Shown here: positions 18,792-28,631 of the stretch, piece after piece
Layout of the letters: each line of letters begins with the position of its first letter
How positions within the stretch are numbered: the stretch's first letter is position 1
Source of the DNA: Isochrysis galbana
Lineage: Eukaryota; Haptophyta; Isochrysidales; Isochrysidaceae
Direction of reading: 5' to 3'
DNA: 64,000 nt
Assembly (NCBI GenBank): GCA_018136815.1
Contig: CM030934.1
Span: 6,309,698 to 6,373,697, forward strand
Made by a program: the position numbers and the translations under genes
The notes under the pieces: generated by a model
Told to the model about the DNA's origin: nothing
What the model saw: the letters and a program-made list of their open reading frames with translations, nothing else
The model's database searches: none

Positions 18792-21700
18792 ATGGGAGTG
18801 GCGGGACTCTCGAGCTGGGTGGATGAGCAGGCGGCAGAGGTGGCGGTGCTCGCCCCGCTGGGCGAGGATACGCGCGTGCTCATCGATGGCGGTTGGTTCG
18901 TCTTCTACGCCCTCCGTCAGCACGGCGCGCGCGCTCAGGCCGGCGACTACGCCGCGCTAGACCACTGCTTCCACGCAGCGTTCAGCAACCTCCGTGCGGC
19001 AGCTCTGGTGCCAGAGGTGTTCCTCGACGGTCCTGCGACCCGGCTGAAGGCCGAGACGGTGGAGAAGCGGAACATTGATCGGCAGCGACGGCTCGAGGCG
19101 CTCCACCTCGCATGCCTCGATGGCACGAACGTGCAGGCAGAGCAGCTGCCCGAGCCAGCGCTCATGTACGAACAACTCGCGGCCTCGACCATGGAGGCGG
19201 GCGTGCGGCTGGTCCAATGTGAAGGCGAGGCGGACGTCGACCTAGCACTCTCATGTGCCAGCGCGCCCCGTGGCTCGTGCGTCATTCTAGGACAGGATTC
19301 AGACTTCTTCTTCTTCCGTGACGTGAGCTATGTGCGGATGTCGGACCTCTTGATCTCGGATGGCGGTGGCACAGTGCAACTGTGTGAGCCTCGCGACGCA
19401 AAGACGGGCGTGCTGCGGGTTTTTGCCCGCCTCTGGACACGCGAGCTTCTGTCCGAGGTGAGCGGGCTTCCTGCGCCACGATTGATTGACTGGGCAGTCC
19501 TGTGCGGCAATGATCACACCTCTTCCTTCCAGCTTGCATCATACGGAGCTGTTGTGGCTGAGACTCTGGGAAGCGAGGGGCTCACCTCCTCTCGCCCATC
19601 GCCAGAGGCAATTCGCGAATGGCTCAGGGTGCACGCCTTTGATCATCCGGATGGCTGGCTTGAGGCGGCGGCGGAACCTGCACTCTCTCGCGCGCTTCGT
19701 TTCTCTCGTGCCCTCTATGACTTGGATTTGGGGGTCCTTGATTCTTTCCCTCTCGATTCAACCGCCTCGCGGGCCAAGCCTCTTGAGCTCATACCGCGAG
19801 CTGGTGCTGATCTCTCTTCCATTGGCCGCGCAGCGCTTTCCGAGCTCGCGGACGGCGGGTGCGGCAGAGTCATTGCCAGATTGGATGGGCGGGACTCTAA
19901 ACGGACCTACCTGTTGTCGTATCAACACAAGGCGTTGAAGAGGATCATCGAGGGGGAGCGCATTCGAGATGACAAGGACAGAAGGTTGAATTCAACAACT
20001 ATCGTCATCGGTGCTGGTGTTAGTGGCAGTGCCGCGTGCAGAAACTCGCCCATCCTACCCTCTTCTCTGGCGTGGGCAGACGTGCAAGTAGCTATCAATT
20101 ACCAGTCGCTATGTAGGCTACTCCTCCGCGCCCAAGCCATGGAGCCTGAGCCACCGAAGTTGCTGTTCGACGGGCCGACGTACTATTCTTTGTGTGCATC
20201 AATTCAAGCCGAGGAGGCCATCCTGGCGGCGGCGGCGGCGGTGAACCGGCGCATCCTGACCCCTGCGGAGCGGATGGTCCAGGGGGTCGCAATCGGATCA
20301 CAACGAAATGCACTTACAAGGCAGCCTCCCGCGCAAATCGATCCGGCCGCCTATGGCACCACATGCGCCGCAGCTGCGGCGGCAGCGCGGCTGTGTATGC
20401 AGTGCGGTTGGCGGGCAGAAGGCGACAGGGACCCGGGAAATGGGAGCTGGTACGGTCATAGGTGCTGGCCGGAGTTGGGGGGAGAAGACGGGGACGTGCA
20501 ATACAATGATGACCTTCGCTTGAACGAGGATGCTCCACAACCGGCTAGCCAGCGACCTCCCCGGCCACGCCTGCCTGTAGATGAATATGAATCCGAGATT
20601 CTTCGTCGCATAGGATCGCATAGAGTCAGCCTTCTGGCCGGGGAGACCGGATCAGGAAAGTCTTCACGCGTCCCAGCCATGATACTTGGCGCAAACCCTC
20701 ATGCAAGGTTGATGGTGGCGCAACCGAGGAGAATTGGCGCGCACTCCTTGTTCGAGCGCGCACGTGGTGGCGAAGATGGTGAGCTGTACGGTCTGAGGAT
20801 GGGCCATGGTGTTCGGGACGAAGGGCCACGAACGCGCTGTTGGTATGTCACCACTGGCTACATGGTGCGCCTCGTCGGGCGGGCTGGTGGCGGCGGGCGC
20901 GCCGTGGCAGCTCTCACGCATATCATTATCGATGAATGCCACGAGCGAGCGACAGATTCTGACGTGCTGTGCCTTCTCGTAAGGCGACTACTCTCATTTC
21001 ACCCGAGCCTCAAAGTTGTGCTGATGTCGGCTACCTTGCACGTACAATTACTATTCAACTATTTCGCAGCAACTGTTGGTCTAGACGCCATTGCTCAGCC
21101 GCTCGCAGTCGGGGTTCGGCGATTCCCTCTAGCCGAACTCTTCCTTGAGGAGACGCTTGAGGCGTTAGGAGCGGTTTTGCCCGATCGTTTACGCACTGCT
21201 GCTGCCAAACTTACGAGAATTCGCCTGCCGCAGCACGACGCGAAGGGAGTGCGCATTTCATCCGAGGTGATGAACGCCATGGTTAGTTTGGCACCCTTCG
21301 TTGTTCGTCTTGCCGCTGCAACAGCAGCAACCGACGCGCAGCTCGACGAAAGAGGAGCTTCGGCCGGAGGCGGTGCTGTTCTCATTTTTGTGCCAGGCAT
21401 GGCCGAAATCGAAGAGCTGGCCACTTCATTCCAGGTGAGGTGTCACTGTGTCCAAAATTGCCGGCTTCGCTCAACACTTGATCATCGCTCTCCGAGAGGC
21501 TCGCAACCACTTTCGCCCCCTGTGTATTTTCCGTCGCAGGGCCTACCGCAATTCCTCTTCCTGCCCATTCACTCCCAACTTCCTTTCGACGACCAGCTCG
21601 ACGCGCTCTCTCCCGCGCCGCCGGGAGTGACGAAAGTCGTTGCAGCCACAAATGCAGCAGAGTCGTCAATCACTTTGCCCGATGTCGACGCGGTCATCGA

Positions 21701-24700
21701 CATGGGGATTCACAAGCAGCTCGTGCACTCAAGTGATACGGGATACACTGTCCTTAGGGTGCGCCGCCTTCACAACGCCACCTTCGTTCATATATGGTCC
21801 CCGAATCGAAAGTCCACAAGCGCGGTCACAGACATCATGGTCTTGAATTGAGAGTTTTATCCTTGCTCACAGCGTGAATGGATATCCAAAGCCTCCGCTC
21901 AACAACGTGCGGGTCGTACCGCTCGCGTCCGCCCGGGCACCGTCTACCGCCTCTATCCTCGAGGCTTGTGGGAGGAGCTGCCTGATTTCGAGTCTGCGCA
22001 GATGTGTCGGGAGCCTCTCGAGGCGTCTGTCTTAAGAATGAGATCGGTTGTCGATGAGATGGAGGTGAGTGGAGAGCTAGAAATACTTCGCTCTCCACTT
22101 GAGAGCAAGTTTGCTGTGGAGTGCTTTGCCTCCTGCTGCATCGATGACACATTTCTCTCCCTATGTGCCTGTTCTTGCAGCCGATATCTCAGCTCATGCA
22201 CCAGATGATTGAACCCCCTGATGCAAGCCACGTTGCCGACGCTCTCGTCGGTCTTGCTGCCATGGGATTTCTCGAACCGACCTCCAGCCAAGATGAGCGC
22301 CTTGACGAGGTAACGGTGCTACCCAGCCTTGCCGCCAGATCGCACATCGACGCGGCGGCATCCGCAATCGCTGCAGAGGCGGCGGACGCATTCGAAACGA
22401 CTGGAGTCGAGGGCGAGGGCGACGAACGAGGCGCGACTGCTCAATTGGACGCGCATATGAGACGGCTAGCTCTCCCACGAAACGGTGGTGGCGTTGCTAC
22501 GCATCCTAGCGGCGAAGGCATGGATGCCGTCGACACCGCACACTCTGAAAACGCTCGTTTGGGTTGGAGTGCTGCGGCGATTGCTCTTGATACCGCGCGT
22601 CTCACTGCGTCTGGCCGCCTTGCAAGTGGCTTGCCTCTTGAGCCACAACTATCGCGTTTGGTTGCACTGGGAATCCGACTCGGGCTTGCTGCCGAAGCCA
22701 TTGTCCTCGCTGCTTCGTGTGCCCAGCCGCGGAGTGCCTATCGACTCGTCTCGCCGCTCGTTCACACCGACCCTGATGAGTACAATGCTCTTGTGAGAAC
22801 GAGCTTCAAGGGTCGGCTGTATTTTGACCGTGGGATGTACTCTGAGCCACTTTCGAACCTTGCAATGGTGACTGAGGTCGAAAACCTATTGCGTGGTGGC
22901 GTGATATCTGACGCGTCGATAGATCAAGGCATGGCGCGGGTCGATATGGGTGCGACACATGCTGATGGCGTGCGACGCGGACGGAGGCGAACTGGCCATT
23001 CTAACGCCACATCTAGGGATGTCATTGATGGTAGCCGAAATACTACACAGGCTGTCGTCAACGGCGCCGACACTATGGTAATCAATGACGACGACGCCAC
23101 CACCGCCGTCGAGACCGCAGCCGAAGAACCCTCCTTCTCAGGATATGGAAGGCACATTCGCTTCACTCAACGAGTTGCACGATTTTGCGTGCGGCATGGA
23201 CTTGCGCCTCGCCAGGTACGTCTATGTTGCGCGGTAGAAATGCTAGTGTCCCTTGCGCGTGCTCTTCTCGTCCATTTCATGATGTTCACCCTCGATATTC
23301 GGGGCCAAGACGGGCACTCTGGCCGTAGGCCGGTGTGTGACAGGTTCCTCTAAACCCACTCTTTTACCAAGGTTGCCCGGGATTCTTGGTATGCCATTGC
23401 TAGGTGCGCCAACTTCTTTCCACGGTCGCCTCACTTCGCAAGGCTGTCCATGAGGCAACATCCCTTCCGCTGTCTCTTCTCAATCTCAATCCAAATCAAT
23501 CTTTCCCACCACCTGGACGAGACGGGTCTTTTCGTCTTGCACTCTTGCGGGCTCTTCTCGTCTGGGCAAGCCCGGACGTTCTATTAGTTGGCACGGCACA
23601 AACCGCGGAACGTAGGCAGAATGGACCCTCTCGTCCTATCGCTCCGAGCGCCTCGGGCGACACAATCCGGCTTTCTCCCGCCTTGAGTGACGAAATGCTC
23701 CAATCGCTCCTGCCGGCTCCATTTGAGTTTCAAGTTGAGCGTCGATGCTGCGATGTCGTTCATGTTGCCAATGCGTCACCAGACTCGCCAGATAGATTTG
23801 CTGCCATCGAGTGCACGCTCCTCGCGAATTTACGTTTTGACTGGGTGTTCTGCCATTCAGCTGATGATTCTGTGACTGTCTATGTCAAAGATGAGAAACT
23901 CGCTCCTCTACGAGTCGAGATTGGACAATGCCTCGGGATAGGAGAATCCCAAGTAGAGCACGCCCAAGGGGCTCTTACATTCGCAGAAGTTGGCGACCGT
24001 TCTGAAGAAACCTCCGGAGCATCCAGCCTCGCGGGAAGCTCCAGTTCAAGCTATCGATTCGGTCGTTGTTCTTATGCACGCCTCTTTGTGAGGCAACTAT
24101 CACATTCACAGCACGCGGCGCTTCGTCATTTGTCATCTCGTCGTGGCGTAGCGCTCGAACAAACCGTCGCCAGGTGCGAGGAGCAAATCGTCTGAGCGCA
24201 CCGATCGATTGCTACGACCAGGGGAGCAGATTCTGCAATTAGCTAAATGTCCGAATCAGAGAACATTACTTCAGGGAATGATAGGAGCAGTTGATGTTGG
24301 CAGTGCTAGTAGTTCGACAGCGTTCCGCCAACAAGTTTTTGCCGTCTTGCTGACCATTCCAACTCCCCTTGGTTGCTTGTAGGCTTCACGTGCAAAGAGT
24401 TGGCGAGCATACGTACAGCGGTTCGTTTGTTTGTGCGAATGCGCCACCCCTTTGCTCACCTCCCACGGGAGCCTCTGCCGCACTGACGCCTGATTCGCTC
24501 AGCCTTCTTCGCGGCCTTTTTGGCTCGAAAATGCTCGCTAAAGTGTCTCCCAGTCAAGCACCTCCAGTACAGGTGATCCGTTTCCGTCCAACGCCAGGCC
24601 ATGCGGTGCAGCCACAACCGCCGCTTTTTCCTGATCGAGCGGCCGGCATCCGGCTGCTATGCAGTATGGCAAGCGGATATCGTGACAAAAAGCTCCGTGT

Positions 24701-25403
24701 TTCGGCGTCCGGCGGCATTTCTGGGCCTAGTGCCATTGCTGAGGGTGCGCATCAGCCGCCCCCACTAGTGGTTCAGACAGACGCTCCAGAGGGGCTGTCT
24801 TGGAAATGGCTCACAGAGACACATCAAAAGCGCGCACTTCTCGATCGTCATTGCGCACTCAAATCGGCATTGCCGCCTTCGGTCGGGTTCCTTTGCGCTG
24901 TTGGGACCTCTGCCGTGATGCTGGGCGACGGTGGCGACGTAGTGGCAATTGAGGGCCCAACCATTCTGCCACCTGGGGTGGAATTGGCCGCACTGGTCCT
25001 TGAGGTAGCGAATCGCGCTCCACTCCCACTTGCGTCACCCTACGGTGGATTGATGCGTAGTCAGCTCGAACATGCTAGGCGGCTGATGCCGTTGCTCAAC
25101 GACCACAGAGTCATCGAGCCACAGCTCCATCTTGTGGCACAGCTTCGAGAGCTCTTTGAGCCATGGCTCACCCATCGCGACGAGACGGCGGAGATATGCA
25201 CTCCTGACGACCCGGACTCAACTTGCCCCATCTGCTACACCATCTTGCATGATAGTAGCATGCAGCTGCCACGTTTGCAGTGCCCGACTTGTAGTAAGCG
25301 TTTTCACGCCGCTTGCCTGTACACGTGGTATGCATCTGAGCAGAAGAAGAAACGCTCCGCACCTAACATCTTGTTGTGCCCGCTCTGTCAATGTGTCGTG
25401 TGA
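18792..25403 (+). CDS. FEN1/XPG-like nuclease + DExH helicase + Listerin-like RING fusion protein
   Basis: Six inferred exons (18792-21434, 21540-21758, 21873-22074 less the last 10 bases, i.e. to 22064, 22181-23215, 23404-24173, 24383-25403) give 1,959 residues in one frame. Residues 1-330 look like a FEN1/XPG/Asteroid nuclease: MGVAGLSSWV start, Asp32, Asp79, Glu144/Glu146, Asp169/Asp171 and GND at 239-241, the full metal-binding pattern. The helicase has GETGSGKS with Lys623, DECH at 714-717, an SAT box, TNAAESSITLPDV, and QQRAGRTARV in exon 3. A helicase-associated (HA2-like) ratchet segment follows in exon 4. The last 59 residues form a C4HC3 RING (Cys1901, 1904, 1920, 1923, His1928, Cys1931, 1952, 1955) closest to Listerin. 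The architecture suggests an RNA or ribosome quality-control role, by inference. All introns are GT-AG. A fused gene model is the main alternative. Confidence 0.78.
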
Positions 25404-25800
25404 GTTTATAAATATGTTCGATGTTTGATTTTCACCGGCGAGACGTGCAACTAATCTTATGATTGGTCGCCATGGAAGGGGGCCTCGTGCCCCCCCCCCC
25501 CCCCCCACTCTCTCGACTCCCTTCATGGGGGGCGAGAAGCATCCACATCCACGGCCCTGCGCCGCCTATTGGCATGCAGGGCGGGACTCGCACCTTGACT
25601 GCCCGGACTCTCCTAAAGAGCTGGGCACAAATCGCACGCCCTATAGCCATCGCCGAGGTCACGTTCCATCGAATATGGGATAGACTCTCTCATGTTGAGC
25701 CATCAAGTGTCCATAAGTCCGTTTACAATAATAATCGAATAACTGTATAACATTATAATATAATATTCTATATCACTCCCCAGTGCCTTCACCTTCTTCG
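25404..25800. other. Intergenic, no gene recognised
   Basis: A 16-C tract is at 25491-25506 and an AT-rich patch (ATTATAATATAATATTC) at about 25752-25770. The final five bases, CTTCG at 25796-25800, are the left target-site duplication of the element that follows. Confidence 0.6.
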
Positions 25801-25968
25801 TATCGCCGGGAGCCCGCAGCGCGAGCCCCGGCGGCGGTGTGAGAGCGGCGCGCCGCGCCGCCATCGCGCTACGCCATGACAAGATGATTAAAAGATACCT
25901 AGGGGGCACTGCCACACAAGGCACACTAACGGTATAGAACCACAAATAGCACAAGACACCCTGTGATA
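25801..25968. repeat. Left LTR of the miniature element
   Basis: 168 bp, beginning TATCGCCGGGAGCC and ending CACCCTGTGATA. Its first half is GC-rich and its second half AT-richer, and it is identical to the right copy. Confidence 0.85.
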
Positions 25969-26099
25969 CCCCCTCCTAAGCGGAGTACGGATGGGATCCG
26001 AATGACGCTTACACAAATTGAACACAAACAAATGTCAAATGTGCGATGGAAAAGCAAGTTGCAACTTGGCCAACAAAAAGGGCCAATCTTTCCCAAAGG

Positions 26100-26460
26100 G
26101 ACAATTCCTCCCAGCAGAGGAGAAGAGAGGGAAGAGAGACGAGACAGCGGTGCAGCCGAGCGGTCAGAAGGACCTTGACTGACCCTCCCAGCCGGGGAGG
26201 AGAGAGACAACGGTGCAGCCGAGGTTCAAGCAACAAACCCTGCCAGTGGGGGAGGAGAGAGAAAGAATACGGCGCAGCCGAGCCGGTCAGATGGACCAAC
26301 CCTCCCAGTTGGGGAGGAGAGAGAAGGGACGGCAGTGCAACAACGCAGCCGAGCCGGTCAGATGGACCGACCCTCCCAGTAGGGGAGGAGAGAGAAAGTA
26401 CGGCAGCGCAACATAGAAGAGGCCCAGCGGGACCCCAACTCTCCCAGACAAAAGGAAGGG
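26100..26460. repeat. Purine-rich minisatellite inside the miniature element
   Basis: Five or so imperfect units of roughly 60-75 bp share CCCTCCCAGTNGGGGAGGAG and GCAGCCGAGCCGGTCAGA. Each unit has a small CTCCC/GGGAG inverted repeat. It is followed by an (AGAAAG)n run near 26472-26495. Confidence 0.75.
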
Positions 26461-26835
26461 GGAGAGGTGGAGAGAAAGAGAAAGAGAAAGAGAAAGAGGG
26501 GCACTCACCCAGACGGGGCACTCGCCCAGCAATGGATCGAGCAGTGATCAACAGGGCCAGCTCGCGCGAGCGCGCGCGAGCGAGGCGAAGCAATGCGGGC
26601 AAGGGGTGCAAACAAGCAAGGATCAATGAGATCCATCCCCTCCCGAGCAAGGGGCCCAGAGGGACCAGCTCTCCCAGAGGGGGAGAGAGAGAGGGAGAGA
26701 GGAGGGCTTGCTACCATGCGTCGCCATGCAGCCATGCAGCCGAAAGCGACTGCGCGAGCGCGCGCAGCTCGCGGCGGTCCGCGAGAGTCGGCTCAGCAAG
26801 CCCAGCCCTGCCCCTCTACCTGGGTGGGAGCTCCA

Positions 26836-27003
26836 TATCGCCGGGAGCCCGCAGCGCGAGCCCCGGCGGCGGTGTGAGAGCGGCGCGCCGCGCCGCCATC
26901 GCGCTACGCCATGACAAGATGATTAAAAGATACCTAGGGGGCACTGCCACACAAGGCACACTAACGGTATAGAACCACAAATAGCACAAGACACCCTGTG
27001 ATA
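26836..27003. repeat. Right LTR of the miniature element
   Basis: 168 bp, identical by eye to 25801-25968, followed at once by the CTTCG duplication. Confidence 0.85.
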
Positions 27004-27128
27004 CTTCGCCTTCCTTTCTCCTTGATCCTCAGCGACTGCCTCAGTGATGCATGATAAGGCGGCCTCCTTCTTCTGAATCCCGAGTTTAGCAGCCGACCGC
27101 CGCACTTCCATCATGGGACAGTTTATTT

Positions 27129-27419
27129 ATGTTCGTGGTGGTGGTGGTCCCGGGAGGATGCAAAGGCTACGACAAGCCATGGGCCATATCTTTCCTGCGC
27201 AAAAACCAAGTGAGCTTTCGCCGATGTACTTGCGAGCAAGACAAGGCGAAAGCGGAGCAGCGAAAGAAGCGACGCGAAGAAAGTAACGCCATGGATTATC
27301 GAGCCATGATGGGACTCGGGGCGGCGGCACCATGCCGTCGTTTCATGGCCGGCGAATGCAAGAACAACCGCCTGAAAGGACTCAAGACTCAAGACAAGAA
27401 GAGGGAGGACATGTCTTGA
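27129..27419 (+). CDS. Basic small ORF with Cys motif, uncertain
   Basis: The 96-residue frame has a hydrophobic start (MFVVVVVPGG), a basic helix (KAKAEQRKKRREE) and CRRFMAGEC, which resembles the first half of a CCCH zinc finger. The opposite strand is open for longer but has worse composition. It sits between two mobile elements and may be a gene fragment. Low confidence. Confidence 0.22.
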   Translation: MFVVVVVPGGCKGYDKPWAISFLRKNQVSFRRCTCEQDKAKAEQRKKRREESNAMDYRAMMGLGAAAPCRRFMAGECKNNRLKGLKTQDKKREDMS

Positions 27420-27784
27420 GGCGGCGTCGCTGCCCATGCCTAGCGCAAAGGTATAGCGCCCCCACTCAGACATCTCCTTCCCCACAGCACCTCGCTCTGA
27501 TGAGTTGCTCCTCACCCTCCCATTAAATAGGCCCCCTTGCTTGCGAGGCCAAAACAGGATCCTGGCGTGGGGGGCTGTCTGAGGGTGGAGGGAGGGGCGC
27601 TCGCGCAGGTAGAAAGCTAGTGAAGAGCTGGGTGGCATAAGGGGGGAAGGGTGCTTGCGCTTGCCGTGGCAGGGAGTCCTGTCTTGAGTGAGCGCTAGTC
27701 CTGTACCTTTGCCGCGCCGCGACCCATAAAAATTTGTTAAAAATTAAAAGCTTCCATCACATACAAGTCTCATAGAACGAAGTC

Positions 27785-28375
27785 TGATCAGGTTCGCTAC
27801 CCTCGTCAGAGGCCTTGAGCTCTCGGACAAGAACCCGACGGCGCGCACGAGCAAGGTTTCTCAAGGGGAGAAAACCAAAGCTCAAGACTACACAAGCAAG
27901 AGCTTAGCAGAACGCGACTTGCGCCCCGGTCTTTGTATCGAACGACAGCGACGCCCTCGTGATGAGCGCGAATCTGGCCCTAGTTTCACAAGTCACAAGC
28001 GTTAGACATGGCGGAAAAGCTTGCGTAACTACACAACAACACCCCCCACCCCCACCCTAACCCGACCCACGAGCCCCGGAAACCATGTGGCCCCAAAACC
28101 CCGGCACAAAGACAAAGACAAGCAAAATGGAAACACGAAACGGAAACGGCCGCCGGTGACCCGATGGCGCAGGAGGTAGTCTAGGACTAGACCATCGGGG
28201 ATCGATGCACGCCGCCTGTCACCGGAAGCCCCATAAGCCGAGCCCCTAAGTAGAGCACGAGGGGACGAGCCGCAAGGCAGCTGGAGGGAGTGATAAGGGA
28301 TGCGGGCGTGGCTGCAGAATGGATGTGCAGGGTCGCGCGCGCGGCGAGATCATTAAGAAGTTTTTTAAAGTGAGA
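27785..28375 (+). mobile_element. Degenerate non-LTR retrotransposon 3' end
   Basis: The sequence aligns with 42205-42675. Both encode a GRKPKLK segment followed by APVF/TPVF, an ND and an NLA stretch at the end of an ORF. Both then share an untranslated region with a CGATGG...ATCGGGGA inverted pair, AGCACGAGG and GAGCCGCAAGGCAG, and the end ATTAAGAAGTTTTTT. This copy has an in-frame stop in the ORF part and is decayed. The 5' part is missing. Confidence 0.65.
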
Positions 28376-28531
28376 ATGGTCTTGTGCGCGCTGTGATACA
28401 TCAAACGCACATGACCACATGACAGACATCGGAAACTGATCTATCACGCCGTGTACGTTCAAGGCACATTTAGGCAGCGGCTCTAGAGTTGCGAGTTACG
28501 GTTTCCCTCTCATATTTTAGTCCTTATCCTC

Positions 28532-28631
28532 NNNNNNNNNNNNNNNNNNNNNNNNNNNNNNNNNNNNNNNNNNNNNNNNNNNNNNNNNNNNNNNNNNNNN
28601 NNNNNNNNNNNNNNNNNNNNNNNNNNNNNNN
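28532..28631. other. Assembly gap (100 N)
   Basis: A second 100-N placeholder. It cuts the CNBD gene on its right; on its left is non-LTR retroelement debris. Confidence 0.98.

Larger units (their letters stand above)
25801..27003. mobile_element. Complete miniature LTR (TRIM-like) retroelement
   Basis: Two identical 168-bp direct repeats (25801-25968 and 26836-27003) bound an 867-bp interior, and the whole is flanked by the 5-bp direct repeat CTTCG (25796-25800 and 27004-27008). Each LTR starts TATC and ends GATA, a short inverted end rather than the usual TG...CA. The interior has no reverse transcriptase or protease; it is filled with a purine-rich tandem repeat and short Gly/Arg/Glu ORFs, so movement would depend on another element's enzymes. 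I could not identify a primer-binding site. Identical LTRs imply recent insertion or gene conversion. Confidence 0.82.

Noticed and set aside
21435-21539. Reading the first intron of the nuclease-helicase gene as coding (35 in-frame codons without stop)
   Set aside because: GTGAGG and a pyrimidine-rich CGCAG bound it, and helicase similarity is continuous only when it is removed.
26046-26972. 308-aa ORF inside the miniature LTR element
   Set aside because: It runs through the minisatellite and into the right LTR, with low-complexity Arg/Glu/Gly content; not a Gag or Pol protein.
27123-27638. 171-aa minus-strand ORF ending in a His run
   Set aside because: No recognisable domain and codon content resembling antisense of a basic ORF; left uncalled.
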